A DNA stretch of 64,000 nucleotides from Marinifilum_A sediminis (GTDB lineage: Bacteria > Bacteroidota > Bacteroidia > Bacteroidales > Marinifilaceae): contig CANMCX010000002.1 of the NCBI GenBank assembly GCA_947496465.1, forward strand, positions 186,001-250,000, read 5' to 3'. Each line of letters starts with the position of its first letter. Positions within the stretch are counted from its first letter, which is position 1. Both the position numbers and the translations under genes were made by a program. The notes under the pieces are model-generated. The model saw nothing but the letters and a program-made list of their open reading frames with translations, searched no databases and was not told the origin of the DNA. Below are positions 54,201-61,767 of the stretch, piece after piece.

Positions 54201-54601
54201 TCTTGAGCTGATAATTCTCTATCTATGTCATTGCTTAAATCTGCAATAGAACCCTCTGATTTTGAAAGATTATTATTCAAAATCTTACCATCTCCATCCT
54301 TCTGTTTTTCTGTATTTGAAGAAACTTTGCCAGATAATTCTCTCTCATTAGAATTCTTTAAATCCGCAATAGAACCTTCTAGTTTTGAGACATTATTATT
54401 CAGCACTTTACCATCTCCACCCTTCTGATTTTTGATTTTTAGAGGTGCATCAAGTACTTTAATTCCATCCTTTGTTTTCTTAATAGAATCACAAAGTAAA
54501 CTTTGCTTGGTTGTTTTTTTTGATGTATTAGTTTTATACTGTGCATGTACAGTATTAACCAATAATAATAAAATAAGAACAGTCTGTAGAAGTTTATTCA
54601 T
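48218..54601 (-). CDS. Giant T9SS-secreted tandem-repeat surface protein
   Basis: 2127 aa. Signal peptide MNKLLQTVLILLLLVNTVHA. Residues about 50-290 hold six repeats of about 39-41 residues with the theme KTQKGGDGKVLNNNVSKLEG. Residues about 320-2034 hold thirteen repeats of about 131 residues, each with MSDVEDNDGDGYSRYRKLN (calcium-type DxDxDG loop), then VDVSSGTHTIYAKVYYK, FDITDNASDDAFWIAMGSPN and YDFKVDIYDASNDQKVASLD. The pattern recalls choice-of-anchor H family proteins (DGDG followed by a DVD-containing beta domain), here in long tandem. The T9SS type A domain closes the protein (VYPNPVVDIINVKLNN ... LSSGMYLLILQKG). Probable adhesin or surface fibre; partner unknown. Confidence 0.85.
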   Translation of the reverse strand: MNKLLQTVLILLLLVNTVHAQYKTNTSKKTTKQSLLCDSIKKTKDGIKVLDAPLKIKNQKGGDGKVLNNNVSKLEGSIADLKNSNERELSGKVSSNTEKQKDGDGKILNNNLSKSEGSIADLSNDIDRELSAQDSLKIKTQKGGDGEVLNNNTSKSEGSIADLSNDINRKLSTQDSLKIKTQKGGDGKVLNNNISKLEGSVADLNNGIKSGLSAQDSLKIKTQKGGDGKVLNNSVSKFEGSITDINNEIDGDLSNLISPKIKTQKGGDGKILNNKVSKLEGFCENLNNSIKLESPKLSKSMDQDGVITGNNFEIRKDITPHIKTSTISYSIYSAGMSDVVDNDGDGYSRYRRLNLDVDVSSGTHTIYAKVYYKSTSSSSYSSYFTSSDFNITDNASDDAFWIAMGSPNPELSHGSYDFRVDIYDASSDQKVASVDAGSDSDLAGELFETASQDGATSTVSFTIYSANMSDVEDNDGDGYSRYRKLNMDVDVSSGTHTIYIKSYYKLSSSSSYSSYFNSSDFNITDNSSDDAYWFSVGSPNPELSHGSYDFKLDVYDASNDQKVASIDAGSDSDLAGELFETASQDDETNTLSYSIYSAGMSDVEDTDGDGYSRYRKLNLDVDVSSGTHTIYAKVYYKSTSSSSYSFYFTSSDFNITDNASDDAFWIAMGSPNPELSHGSYDFKVDIYDDSNDQKVASVDAGSDSDLAGELFETASEDGATSTVSFTIYSANMSDVEDNDGDGYSRYRKLNYDVDASSGTHTLYSKVYYKSESSSSYSLYFTSNNFDITDNASDDAYWIALGSPNPELSHGSYDFKIEIYDASNDQKVASLDAGADSDLAGELFETASEDGESTLTYNIYSADMSDVEDNDGDGYSRYRKLNLDVDASSGTHTIYAKVYYKLENSSSYSFYFTSSDFEITDNASDDAFWIAMGSPNPELSHGSYDFKVDIYDASNDQKVASLDAGSDSDLAGELFETASEDGATSTVSYNIYSANMSDVEDNDGDGYSRYRKLNYDVDASSGTHTLYSKVYYKSESSSSYSLYFTSNNFDITDNASDDAYWIALGSPNPELSHGSYDFKIEIYDASNDQKVASLDAGADSDLAGELFETASEDGESTLTYNIYSADMSDVEDNDGDGYSRYRKLNLDVDASSGTHTIYAKVYYKLESSSSYSFYFTSSDFEITDNASDDAFWIAMGSPNPELSHGSYDFKVDIYDASNDQKVASLDAGSDSDLAGELFETASEDGATSTVSFNIYSADMSDVEDNDGDGYSRYRKLNYDVDASSGTHTVYSKVYYKLESSSSYNLYFTSSTFDITDNASDDAYWIALGSPNSELSHGSYDFKIEIYDASNDQKVASLDAGADSDLAGELFETASEDGESTLTCNIHSADMSDVEDNDGDGYSSYRKLNLDVDASSGTHTIYAKVYYKLESESTYSFYYTSSDFEITDNASDDAFWIAMGAPNPELSHDSYDFMVDIYDASNDQMVASVDADLDADLAGELFETDAQDGSTSTLTYNIHSADMSDVEDNDGDGYSRYRKLNMDVDASSGTHTVYSKVYYKLESSSSYNLYFTSNNFEITDNASDDAYWIALGSPNYELSHGSYDFKIEIYDASNDQKVASLDAGSDSDLAGELFETASEDGVTSTLSYSIFSANMSDVEDIDGDGYSRYRKLNLDVDASSGTHTIYAKVYYKLESESTYSFYYASSDFEITDNASDDAFWIALGSPNPELSHGSYDFMVDIYDASNDQMVASVDADLDPDLAGELFETASEDGSTSTLTYSINNVYMSDVEDNDGDGYSRYRKLNMDVDVSSGTYTIYAKIYYKLESESTYGFYYTSSDFEITDNTGSDSFWIAMGSPNPELSHGSYDFKIEIYDASNDQKVASLDAGSDSDLAGEQFETASEDAATSTVSYSIFSANMSDVEDNDGDGYSRYRKLNLDVDVSSGTHTIYAKVNYKLESESTYSFYFTSGNFDITESSSNDAFWIAIGSPNPELSHGSYDFMIEIYDASNDQMVASLDAGSDADLAGELFETASEDEVVTGIEDVNNIDLQVYPNPVVDIINVKLNNCTGEDIKMRILNSNGQMLNLQEKNKVFGSYQISTNVSNLSSGMYLLILQKGDQIVKRKIVKL
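48500..53640 (-). repeat. Thirteen tandem repeats of about 395 bp in the giant gene
   Basis: Units alternate between two types: LYSKVYYK...DDAYWIALGSPN...KIEIYD and IYAKVYYK...DDAFWIAMGSPN...KVDIYD. Units 4-5 and 6-7 (about 51.2-52.8 kb) are nearly identical; the same bases recur exactly 789 bp (263 codons) apart, for instance at 51483 and 52272. This shows recent duplication of a two-unit block. Confidence 0.9.
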
Positions 54602-55088
54602 AATTATATATTTAGCAATTAAACAAACTAAAACTAAACATTTAATAAGGTATCAAAATCAGAATATTATACTTATTTAGTAGTGAGGTACATTTACTTA
54701 CTCAAGCATAAGCTTTAATGATTAAAGGAATTTATTTACTCGAATAATCCGAGCTATATGGGGAGTTAAGCTTTTAAATTATAGTTGGATAGATCTTTTT
54801 GGATCGTATAAAAAACGCTACTCTTAAAAATTACACATAACAATAATCATAGGTTTATCTCCAAAAAAACAATTGATTACAAAGTGAGTTTTTGATATTT
54901 CCTTGCTAAAGGAGAAAATTCATTGAGCTCTTTCCATCAACTATTCCAAACAGCATTAGATATTACCCCCTATCTCACCAATTCGATAATTAACATATCA
55001 TCTATACTTTATTTACAACAATAAAGTATTATTTTTGTACTCACTTTTCGAATTGGAAATAGATGTAAATCATAAACAAATAAAACAG
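54602..55088. promoter_or_regulatory. Divergent promoter region with a candidate -7 box
   Basis: It separates the giant gene (minus) from the lipoprotein/AsmA unit (plus). TATTTTTG at 55030-55037 fits TAnnTTTG 51 bp before the ATG at 55089. No gene, hairpin or repeat otherwise seen. Confidence 0.4.
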
Positions 55089-55460
55089 ATGAAACGCATA
55101 GCATTAATTTTTATAAGCCTTGCCGTAGCAGCGCTTTTCTTAACCTCCTGTGATAAAGACGATACTGATACTGACACGAGCTTTGAAGAGTCTTTACTAA
55201 TTGGAAAATGGCAGAGTGGTACTTTATTCGAAAGATACAACTCTAACTATTCGGGTGCTAGTTGGGATACTGCCGATGATGTAACGGAAGATGAAGCTCA
55301 GGAATTTACCTGGTCTATTGTTAAAGATCAGTTGGAGCAAATTCATATCATCGAGAACGGCGGTAAAGTACCAAAAGTATACACCCTTACAAAGTTAACG
55401 GCATCCTCCCTGGAGTATGAAGACGATTACGGAGTAAAAAAATCATTTAGCAAACTATAG
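55089..55460 (+). CDS. Small lipocalin-like lipoprotein of unknown function
   Basis: 123 aa from the ATG at 55089 (MKRIALIFISLAVAALFLTS, lipobox LTSC). The mature part begins with a Asp/Thr-rich linker (DKDDTDTDTSFEESL), then LLIGKWQSGTLFERYNS, the G-x-W start typical of lipocalin-like Bacteroidota lipoproteins, and TWSIVKDQLEQIHIIENGGK with a final YTLTKLTASSLEYED. Four bases separate it from the AsmA-like gene, so they form an operon. Function unknown. Confidence 0.75.
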   Translation: MKRIALIFISLAVAALFLTSCDKDDTDTDTSFEESLLIGKWQSGTLFERYNSNYSGASWDTADDVTEDEAQEFTWSIVKDQLEQIHIIENGGKVPKVYTLTKLTASSLEYEDDYGVKKSFSKL

Positions 55461-55464
55461 AGAA

Positions 55465-58400
55465 ATGCGAATCGTAAAAAAAGTTGGAATCGCTTTATTG
55501 GGGTTCGTTATTGTAATGATACTATGCGTGTCAGTGGCATTGTGGTATCTTTTTACACCCGAAAAATTGAGTCCAATCGTTAACAAACAGGCAAAAGAGT
55601 ACTTAGCCTGCCACACAACAATTGAAAAAGTTGAACCAACTTTTTTTAGTAGCTATCCATTTTTTGGGATTGAGTTAACTAATCTCTGTTTGCAGGAAAA
55701 TAACTCAAAAAAGGATACAATTTTATACACTCCCAAATGCTTTGCCTCGGTAAATGTAATGTCGTATTTGTTTGGAGGAGACATAAAGCTTGATCCTTTT
55801 CTTGTTGAAAATGCCTATTTGAATTTCAAGATTGACGTATCGGGGCAATCCAATTTCGACATTTTAGAAAGTAGTTCCCATTCAACGGAAGATGATTCAA
55901 AAGAATCATCTCTGGGTGATATGGACATAAGCAATGTGGAATTCAAAAATTGCAATGCCAATTATACCGATGAGTCAACATTTAGAAAGGCTAAAATCAG
56001 CAACTTAAATGCAAAACTAGAGTTAACCTACAACAGCACAAATCAGTTTTGTGATTTGGAGATGCAAGTAAAGCAATTGTTGTTTGTCACATCCGACTCT
56101 TTGGCACTTCATTTTGATGCAGGGGACTGCGATCTGAAAATTAAATCCAAGGCTACGAACAAAGACTTATTCAAGTCCAATGTAAAGCTTGTTTGTCAAT
56201 CCATGTCGCTTTCTATGGCTGGTGATACTCTTTTATCGCAGATGAAAATTGACACTCACCTGCCCTTTACTGCCAGGCTTTCTGAAAACAGCTATGCATT
56301 TGAAGAGTCTAAACTTACTGTGAATAATGAGCAAGCCATTTCATTCAATGGTTTGGTAGCCATCTTAAAAGATAATTCCATATCAAGCGATATTAACTAT
56401 TCGAGCAACGAATGGGATGTGGAGAAAATCATGGCGCTTATTCCCAATGCCTATTCAGAACCACTAAAAGAGGTAAATGCTAAGGGTTTTGCACAAGTAA
56501 ACGGATCGGTAAAAGGACTATTATCTGAGAGCAGCACTCCCCTACTGGTAGCAAATGTAGATTACGCCAAGGGAGAATTGAAGTACAGCTCCTATCCTAC
56601 TGTAAAAGACATACAGTTGTCGATGTCGACTCAGGTGGATTTGAACGAAAATCAAAATTCGACTCTTACGATCCATCCCAGCTCTGCCAAAATAGAACAC
56701 AGCAGTGTTTCGCTTAAAGGTGAAATTTCAAACCTTCTGGAAAGTCCATCTTACGATATTTATTCAGGAGGTGGTTTTAATTTAGTCGATTTTAAGCCCT
56801 TTATACCCAAGGATCAAAACATCAATATTAAGGGATCGCTTTCTGGCGATCTGCATACCCGATTCACTCAAGCGGATTTGGATAGGGCTGCGTATCACCG
56901 AATTTATGTAAGCGGCGATTTCAAGACCAAAGATTTTTATGCGGTATACCAGGATAGTATGAAAGTGGAGCTAGATGCTGCAAATCTAAAGCTCAATTTA
57001 CCCAGCCAAGCCAGAGCAAACCCAAAGCTTACATTCGCCAATATCAAAATTGATGCTCCAAACTTGAAAATGGACGTATCGCCTGAAATTTATGCGGCAA
57101 CAGAAAATCTTGAACTCTCTGTCGACATCAATCAAGTGGGAAAAGACCTTTCTGTTCCTATATCCTCCTGTGAGTTAAAATTTGGAAGCCTTACTGCTGC
57201 AATCGATACCTTATCGCTTCGTGCCAAAAATGCGGAAGGACAATTTGCTTATGCTCCGCAACTTGATGCAAAACAAAAGGTTGCCCTTATCAATTCAAGC
57301 ATTAGCAGTCAGGAAATTCTTATTGCAAGCAGGGATACGACTCTGTTTGATGCAAAAGAGCTGTACACCAAAACGAATTTGAAATACGACAGCTCTCAAA
57401 ACAATGTCATTTTGAAATGGCAGCCCGAAGTGGCGATTCGTTTCTCCGATGCCATTTACGACCTGGGAAAACAACTGAAAGGGCAAATTCCAAACATCTC
57501 CTTTACGCTTGATTCCGACACCATGGCGATTGCAAAAGCTGATCTAATTTTAGGAGATTCCGATTTCAGCCTCAAAGGTGAATTAACCGATATCTCCAGC
57601 TATCTTAAGGATGAAGCCTTGCTTAAAGGCAAGTTTGATTTGATCTCTAAAAATACCGATGTCTACCAGCTAATGGATATTTTTAATGGCATGGGAAGTC
57701 AGGATTCAACTTTGACAAGCAATGAGCCTACTGCATCCACAAACGATCCTTTTATGGTTCCAAAGGGTGTGGAAATCCGATTGAACACAAGCATCGATCA
57801 AACCATCGTGAATGATAATATTATTGAAAATATCAAAGGTGGTTTAACCGTTAAGGATGGCACGTTGATTCTGGATCAAATGGGTTTTACAAGCAAGGCT
57901 GCCAATATGCAGCTTACAGCTATGTACCGTTCTGATAGAAAAAACCATCTTTTCTCAAGCGTCGACTTTCACCTTTTGGATATTGATATTGCTGAATTGA
58001 TTGATCTGATTCCTTCGGTTGACACCATAATTCCAATGCTAAAATCATTCGAAGGGAAAGGCGAATTTCATTTGGCTGGAGAGACTTACCTTAAGAGCGA
58101 TTATTCATTGAAGCAATCTACTATTCGAGGTGCTGCGTCTTTCCAGGGGCAGGAATTAACCCTAATGGATACCCAGACATTCGACATGATTGCCAGTAAA
58201 CTAATGTTTAAGAAAAAGACCGAAAATGTGATTGATAGCCTGAGTGTTGAAATGACTCTGTTTAGAGATGAAATTGATTTGTATCCTTTCCTTCTTGTTA
58301 TGGACAATTACAAAGCCGTAATTTCCGGACGCCACAATACGGATAATCGTTTTAACTATCACATATCGGTAACAGATACTCCATTACCTGTACGGTTGGG

Positions 58401-58566
58401 CTTAAATGTAACTGGCACCATTGAAGATTTGAAATACAAGCTTGCTCCATGTAAGTACAAACATCTTTACGATCCTAAAAAGCAAGGCGTTCTAGAGGCA
58501 CAAACTTTACGTTTGAAGAAACTAATCTCGGAATCGCTAAAGGAAAATGTGAAAGCAATTGAATAA
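55465..58566 (+). CDS. AsmA-family protein
   Basis: 1033 aa. One N-terminal TM (about 7-29, KKVGIALLGFVIVMILCVSV), then ALWYLFTPEKLSPIVNKQAK and the AsmA-like start FFSSYPFFGIELTNLCLQEN. Long beta-rich bridge-like region; AsmA_2-type C-terminal region about 760-1010 (GGLTVKDGTLILDQMGFTSK, AELIDLIPSVDTIIPMLKSF). AsmA/TamB-like proteins span the periplasm and are implicated in lipid transfer to the outer membrane and envelope homeostasis. The C-terminus after YKLAPCKYKHLYDPKKQGVL is basic. Downstream terminator ends the two-gene unit. Confidence 0.88.
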   Translation: MRIVKKVGIALLGFVIVMILCVSVALWYLFTPEKLSPIVNKQAKEYLACHTTIEKVEPTFFSSYPFFGIELTNLCLQENNSKKDTILYTPKCFASVNVMSYLFGGDIKLDPFLVENAYLNFKIDVSGQSNFDILESSSHSTEDDSKESSLGDMDISNVEFKNCNANYTDESTFRKAKISNLNAKLELTYNSTNQFCDLEMQVKQLLFVTSDSLALHFDAGDCDLKIKSKATNKDLFKSNVKLVCQSMSLSMAGDTLLSQMKIDTHLPFTARLSENSYAFEESKLTVNNEQAISFNGLVAILKDNSISSDINYSSNEWDVEKIMALIPNAYSEPLKEVNAKGFAQVNGSVKGLLSESSTPLLVANVDYAKGELKYSSYPTVKDIQLSMSTQVDLNENQNSTLTIHPSSAKIEHSSVSLKGEISNLLESPSYDIYSGGGFNLVDFKPFIPKDQNINIKGSLSGDLHTRFTQADLDRAAYHRIYVSGDFKTKDFYAVYQDSMKVELDAANLKLNLPSQARANPKLTFANIKIDAPNLKMDVSPEIYAATENLELSVDINQVGKDLSVPISSCELKFGSLTAAIDTLSLRAKNAEGQFAYAPQLDAKQKVALINSSISSQEILIASRDTTLFDAKELYTKTNLKYDSSQNNVILKWQPEVAIRFSDAIYDLGKQLKGQIPNISFTLDSDTMAIAKADLILGDSDFSLKGELTDISSYLKDEALLKGKFDLISKNTDVYQLMDIFNGMGSQDSTLTSNEPTASTNDPFMVPKGVEIRLNTSIDQTIVNDNIIENIKGGLTVKDGTLILDQMGFTSKAANMQLTAMYRSDRKNHLFSSVDFHLLDIDIAELIDLIPSVDTIIPMLKSFEGKGEFHLAGETYLKSDYSLKQSTIRGAASFQGQELTLMDTQTFDMIASKLMFKKKTENVIDSLSVEMTLFRDEIDLYPFLLVMDNYKAVISGRHNTDNRFNYHISVTDTPLPVRLGLNVTGTIEDLKYKLAPCKYKHLYDPKKQGVLEAQTLRLKKLISESLKENVKAIE

Positions 58567-58597
58567 ACCCTCGCAGGGAGATAAAAGCAGATCATAA

Positions 58598-58637
58598 AAA
58601 AGAGGATGTCCTTAATTTGGGCACCCTCTTTGTTTTT
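58598..58637 (+). terminator. Rho-independent terminator after the AsmA-like gene
   Basis: AAAGAGG (58599-58605) pairs with CCTCTTT (58625-58631), with an imperfect inner stem, followed by GTTTTTATA. Confidence 0.7.
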
Positions 58638-58733
58638 ATAATGTTTCAGGCAAAATATCAAGTCTTAAATCTCTTGTTAAAATCTTACAGATCCATTTTA
58701 AAAGCTCAATAATTTAACTTTTTGAATTTGCGT

Positions 58734-59227
58734 AAGCCAAAAATAAAGAGCCATCCGGCTTGAAGATAAATCCTATGTTATAATTCATCATTTTAAAGCA
58801 CCCCTCTCCCTGTCGGGATCTCCCTTAAAAGGAGAATTTCAACTTTCTGAATTGTTCTTGAAGCAGCGTTCTTCTCTCCTTCAAAAGATAGATAGAGTGA
58901 GGTTTTTCAATCTTCCATCGCAAACAACAACAGCATTCCAAATTAAGACAATAGTTGCGATAGAGTTACATTCACAAATAAACCCAGGACCTTGCCCTGG
59001 GCTATAAATATTTTGCCCCTACAGGGCATTTCTCAAAGCGATATTTCTTTTCATCAATGTACCGATCGAAGTGAGATCATGAATGCCCGTAAAAATTATA
59101 AATGAATCAAAAGTAAAAGCCCATCCGGCTTAAGGACAAAACATATTTTCAATGCAGCCTTGACCTTTTTGCTTCGTTTTTGGGTTAAGCCAAAAATGAA
59201 GAGCCCATCCGGCTTGAGGACAAAACC
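58734..59227. repeat. Intergenic repeat cluster: three CATCCGGCTT units and a REP-like element
   Basis: Three copies of an AAGAGCCCATCCGGCTTGAGGACAA-type sequence: 58734-58772, 59109-59143 and 59187-59227. Between them, 58983-59028 has two stem-loops, CCCAGG/CCTGGG and TGCCC/GGGCA, joined by CTATAAATATTT, the form of a REP-like element widespread in Bacteroidota. Read on the minus strand, the units give peptides with LKPDGL; I treat these as repeat artefacts. Otherwise the 58567-59248 stretch has no gene. Confidence 0.7.
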
Positions 59228-59248
59228 AATAAACATTGAAAGATAATC

Positions 59249-59782
59249 TTATTCTATGCTTTGCTCCACTTTAATCAATTTACTCACATCGTATCCTCTC
59301 TCGTTTAATCTCACAAGCAAATCATTATACAAATCATCTTTAATTTGAGGGGTTCGAGAAAGAATCCACAAATACTTGTCGGTACTACTTCCAACAATTG
59401 CCCATTGGTAATCCTTATCTAAATCGAGCACAAAATAGTCCCCATAAAAGAACCAAAAGAAGGAGACTTTTAATTTTGAAGGTACATTTTTGTTTGGAAT
59501 TTTAGCCTTACCAATTGCTTCGGATCTTTCACCTTGTAAAGTCTCCTTAAAGCCTGCATTCACCACTTTTATCTTTCCATCTTCACGATAGGAATAAGTG
59601 GCACTAACACCAACCAAACCACGTTCGAAACTATGATCGAATCGGGCAATTTCATACCATTTTCCCAAATATCTATCTACATCCAGTTCTTTCACAACTG
59701 TTTTATCGATCATTGTATCCTGACTTTTACATGAACTAATTAGTAATAAAAAAAACACTAAACCATTGAAAAGATTTCTCAT
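59249..59782 (-). CDS. blc: Bacterial lipocalin (Blc-like) lipoprotein
   Basis: 177 aa from the ATG at 59782 (MRNLFNGLVFFLLLISSC, lipobox ISSC followed by KSQD). The lipocalin signature is DVDRYLGKWYEIARFDHSFE. Further conserved elements are VSATYSYREDGKIKVVNAGF, KLKVSFFWFFYGDYFVLDLD, YQWAIVGSSTDKYLWILSRT and PQIKDDLYNDLLVRLNERGY. It is an outer-membrane lipoprotein that binds lipids or other hydrophobic ligands, often in stress. Single-gene unit. Confidence 0.93.
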   Translation of the reverse strand: MRNLFNGLVFFLLLISSCKSQDTMIDKTVVKELDVDRYLGKWYEIARFDHSFERGLVGVSATYSYREDGKIKVVNAGFKETLQGERSEAIGKAKIPNKNVPSKLKVSFFWFFYGDYFVLDLDKDYQWAIVGSSTDKYLWILSRTPQIKDDLYNDLLVRLNERGYDVSKLIKVEQSIE

Positions 59783-59921
59783 TTTAAAAAAATTGTCTGA
59801 TATAAACACCTAAGAATAGTAACAAGCTGTTGTAGCTCATTCTCTATACAAAAACAACACTTAGAACATGAGATTGTTCATTCCGATGCAGAAATATACA
59901 TTAAGTACAAAAAATCAGATA

Positions 59922-61541
59922 TCATTCATGAAAAACCCCAACAGGATTTGGTTTGGCATGCACAATAACATTTCGAGATAGCTGATTGCTATCCGAATTG
60001 CCATCGTTAAGCGTAAAAGTGATGGTTCGACTGCCTGTGACAAGTGAACCTGAAGTTTCATTGTTTCTAAAACTTATGGCTTGAAGTGCGTCCGACATAT
60101 TCGCTGGACTTGCAGCATTCAGTACTATGGTCTGATCACTCGATGAAGATACGGTAACGCCAGATACAGGTGAATACTCCAATTCATCCTGTCCACTCTC
60201 AAAACCACTACTAATTGTTATAGTGGCAGTAATCAGATCCGACTCTGTATCCGAAGCAGTTATAGTATTAGTGATCAAAACAGATCCATCACAATACTCC
60301 AAATCGGCAGATTCGATAGTAGATAATACTGGAGGAAGATTATGGCGATAAAAAGTAAAATATTGATTGTTGCTAAAATTCACTGTTGCTTCCCAATTCG
60401 ATCCGGAATCAATCAAATCTACCATTTGGGTAGATACATTATTTGGAAAAGATGCATTTGTACTGACTAATAATCTATTCACTCCACTTGGAAGCGCCGA
60501 TTTTGCAATCTGCAAGCGTACGTTCCCTACCGATCCTGTTTCGTTAACTTTCCATTTTCTGGCTATACCTGAATTGGCTTGTCCATAGTAAGTTTGAGAA
60601 AAAGAGTTGGTCAATCCATCGTTATGTCCCCATAAAAGAAAAGATCGATTTGATGTGAAAGAAGCAGGTGACGAAATATTCGTTCCATTTGCAATGGTAA
60701 TGCGCGAAGAAGAATTTACACTTTTCGATTTGCCCTGGTTTAAACCTGATGTATCATCACGACCTATACCGGCAACATCATTCAAATAGCCAGAATTACC
60801 ACTTCTGTTCCAAATGGTAGTTCCGCCAGAATGAAGGTAATTGTTATGCAATGTTACCCCATACTTAATTGCCAAATAAGATTCAATTCTATTTTCGGCA
60901 CTACTTCCTTTGGTATTGTCGTAGAAAATGATCTCAGCCGTATAACCTTGAAGATATCGTCCATACTCGTTCAATGGGAAACGGCTGTTGCTACTTCCTG
61001 TATTCAGGTTATTGGTGGAACTCACGCCATCTACAATTTTCTTTACAAGCACATTCGAGGAATTGTTAGATTTCTCGAAACTAATAATAGAAACCTGTCC
61101 ATAAGGGGATGAGATACCACTATTGTAGTCTCGAATACCGTATCGGGTAAAACCCAAAGTTCCTGTGTTGTTCCATTGTTCGTAACGCAACGAATAGGAA
61201 TTGTTATTAAGCAATCGGCTTCGATTTCCCCAATTCTCTCCCCTTATTACAAAATACACCAAGGCACGGCGATAATTTCTATTTTGTCCGTTAAAATAAT
61301 CACCTCCATCGAAATAATAGGCTGGATTAAAATTAATGATGTTATTGGTTAAACTTGGACGCAAAGAAGAAGTGTATTGAGAAAAATCATTGTTATTGGA
61401 AGTCTGATCGTTCCAAACGGAAGTAGTAACTCCAGCATTGGCTTTCAGCCACATTCTTAAATTACCACTCTGTCCTCCAGGCGATTGAGCCACAGAAGAA
61501 AACGTAAAAAACAAGAAGAAAAAAGCGTAAAAATATTTCAT
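59922..61541 (-). CDS. Secreted LamG/DUF8202-like protein without sorting domain
   Basis: 539 aa with signal peptide MKYFYAFFFLFFTFSSVAQS. Residues about 25-215 are a concanavalin-like domain (SGNLRMWLKANAGVTTSVWN, FDGGDYFNGQN). SYLAIKYGVTLHNNYLHSGG and NDVAGIGRDDTSGLNQGKSK are the DUF8202-like region (about 220-400). A cadherin/Ig-like segment follows (about 405-530, TITFTLNDGNSDSNQLSRNV). The protein stops at HAKPNPVGVFHE, where relatives usually continue with further repeats and a T9SS tail; no sorting domain is present here or in the next 100 bases. It may be a truncated gene or a secreted protein with another anchor. Confidence 0.8.
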   Translation of the reverse strand: MKYFYAFFFLFFTFSSVAQSPGGQSGNLRMWLKANAGVTTSVWNDQTSNNNDFSQYTSSLRPSLTNNIINFNPAYYFDGGDYFNGQNRNYRRALVYFVIRGENWGNRSRLLNNNSYSLRYEQWNNTGTLGFTRYGIRDYNSGISSPYGQVSIISFEKSNNSSNVLVKKIVDGVSSTNNLNTGSSNSRFPLNEYGRYLQGYTAEIIFYDNTKGSSAENRIESYLAIKYGVTLHNNYLHSGGTTIWNRSGNSGYLNDVAGIGRDDTSGLNQGKSKSVNSSSRITIANGTNISSPASFTSNRSFLLWGHNDGLTNSFSQTYYGQANSGIARKWKVNETGSVGNVRLQIAKSALPSGVNRLLVSTNASFPNNVSTQMVDLIDSGSNWEATVNFSNNQYFTFYRHNLPPVLSTIESADLEYCDGSVLITNTITASDTESDLITATITISSGFESGQDELEYSPVSGVTVSSSSDQTIVLNAASPANMSDALQAISFRNNETSGSLVTGSRTITFTLNDGNSDSNQLSRNVIVHAKPNPVGVFHE

Positions 61542-61703
61542 ATATTACCGGTTAATAAAAACAAACACATACGAATCTTAAAGCTGTTTTTAGTAAACAT
61601 TTAAGAGTTTAATGTAATACGGCTGAAAGCCTTGATATGTTTCTTCGTACGCTTAATAACATTCAATCATTAGATTTATCAAATGGTATAAATAAGCTTA
61701 CAA

Positions 61704-61735
61704 TTAAAAAAGAGGAAGCCTAATTGGCTTCTTCT
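61704..61735 (-). terminator. Rho-independent terminator after the MFS gene
   Basis: GAGGAAGCC (61712-61720) pairs with GGCTTCTTC (61726-61734), one G-T wobble on the minus strand, followed there by TTTTTTAATTG. Confidence 0.78.
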
Positions 61736-61767
61736 CACTATTTAGTATAACTACTATCGAATTTCAT

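Noticed and set aside
48500..54500. CRISPR-like regular repetition
   Set aside because: The repeats are about 395 bp or about 120 bp, in frame within one long coding sequence, with no unique spacers.
59100..59227. Minus-strand peptide with LKPDGL repeats
   Set aside because: It consists of two copies of the dispersed intergenic repeat; the reading frame is not kept in the third copy at 58734.
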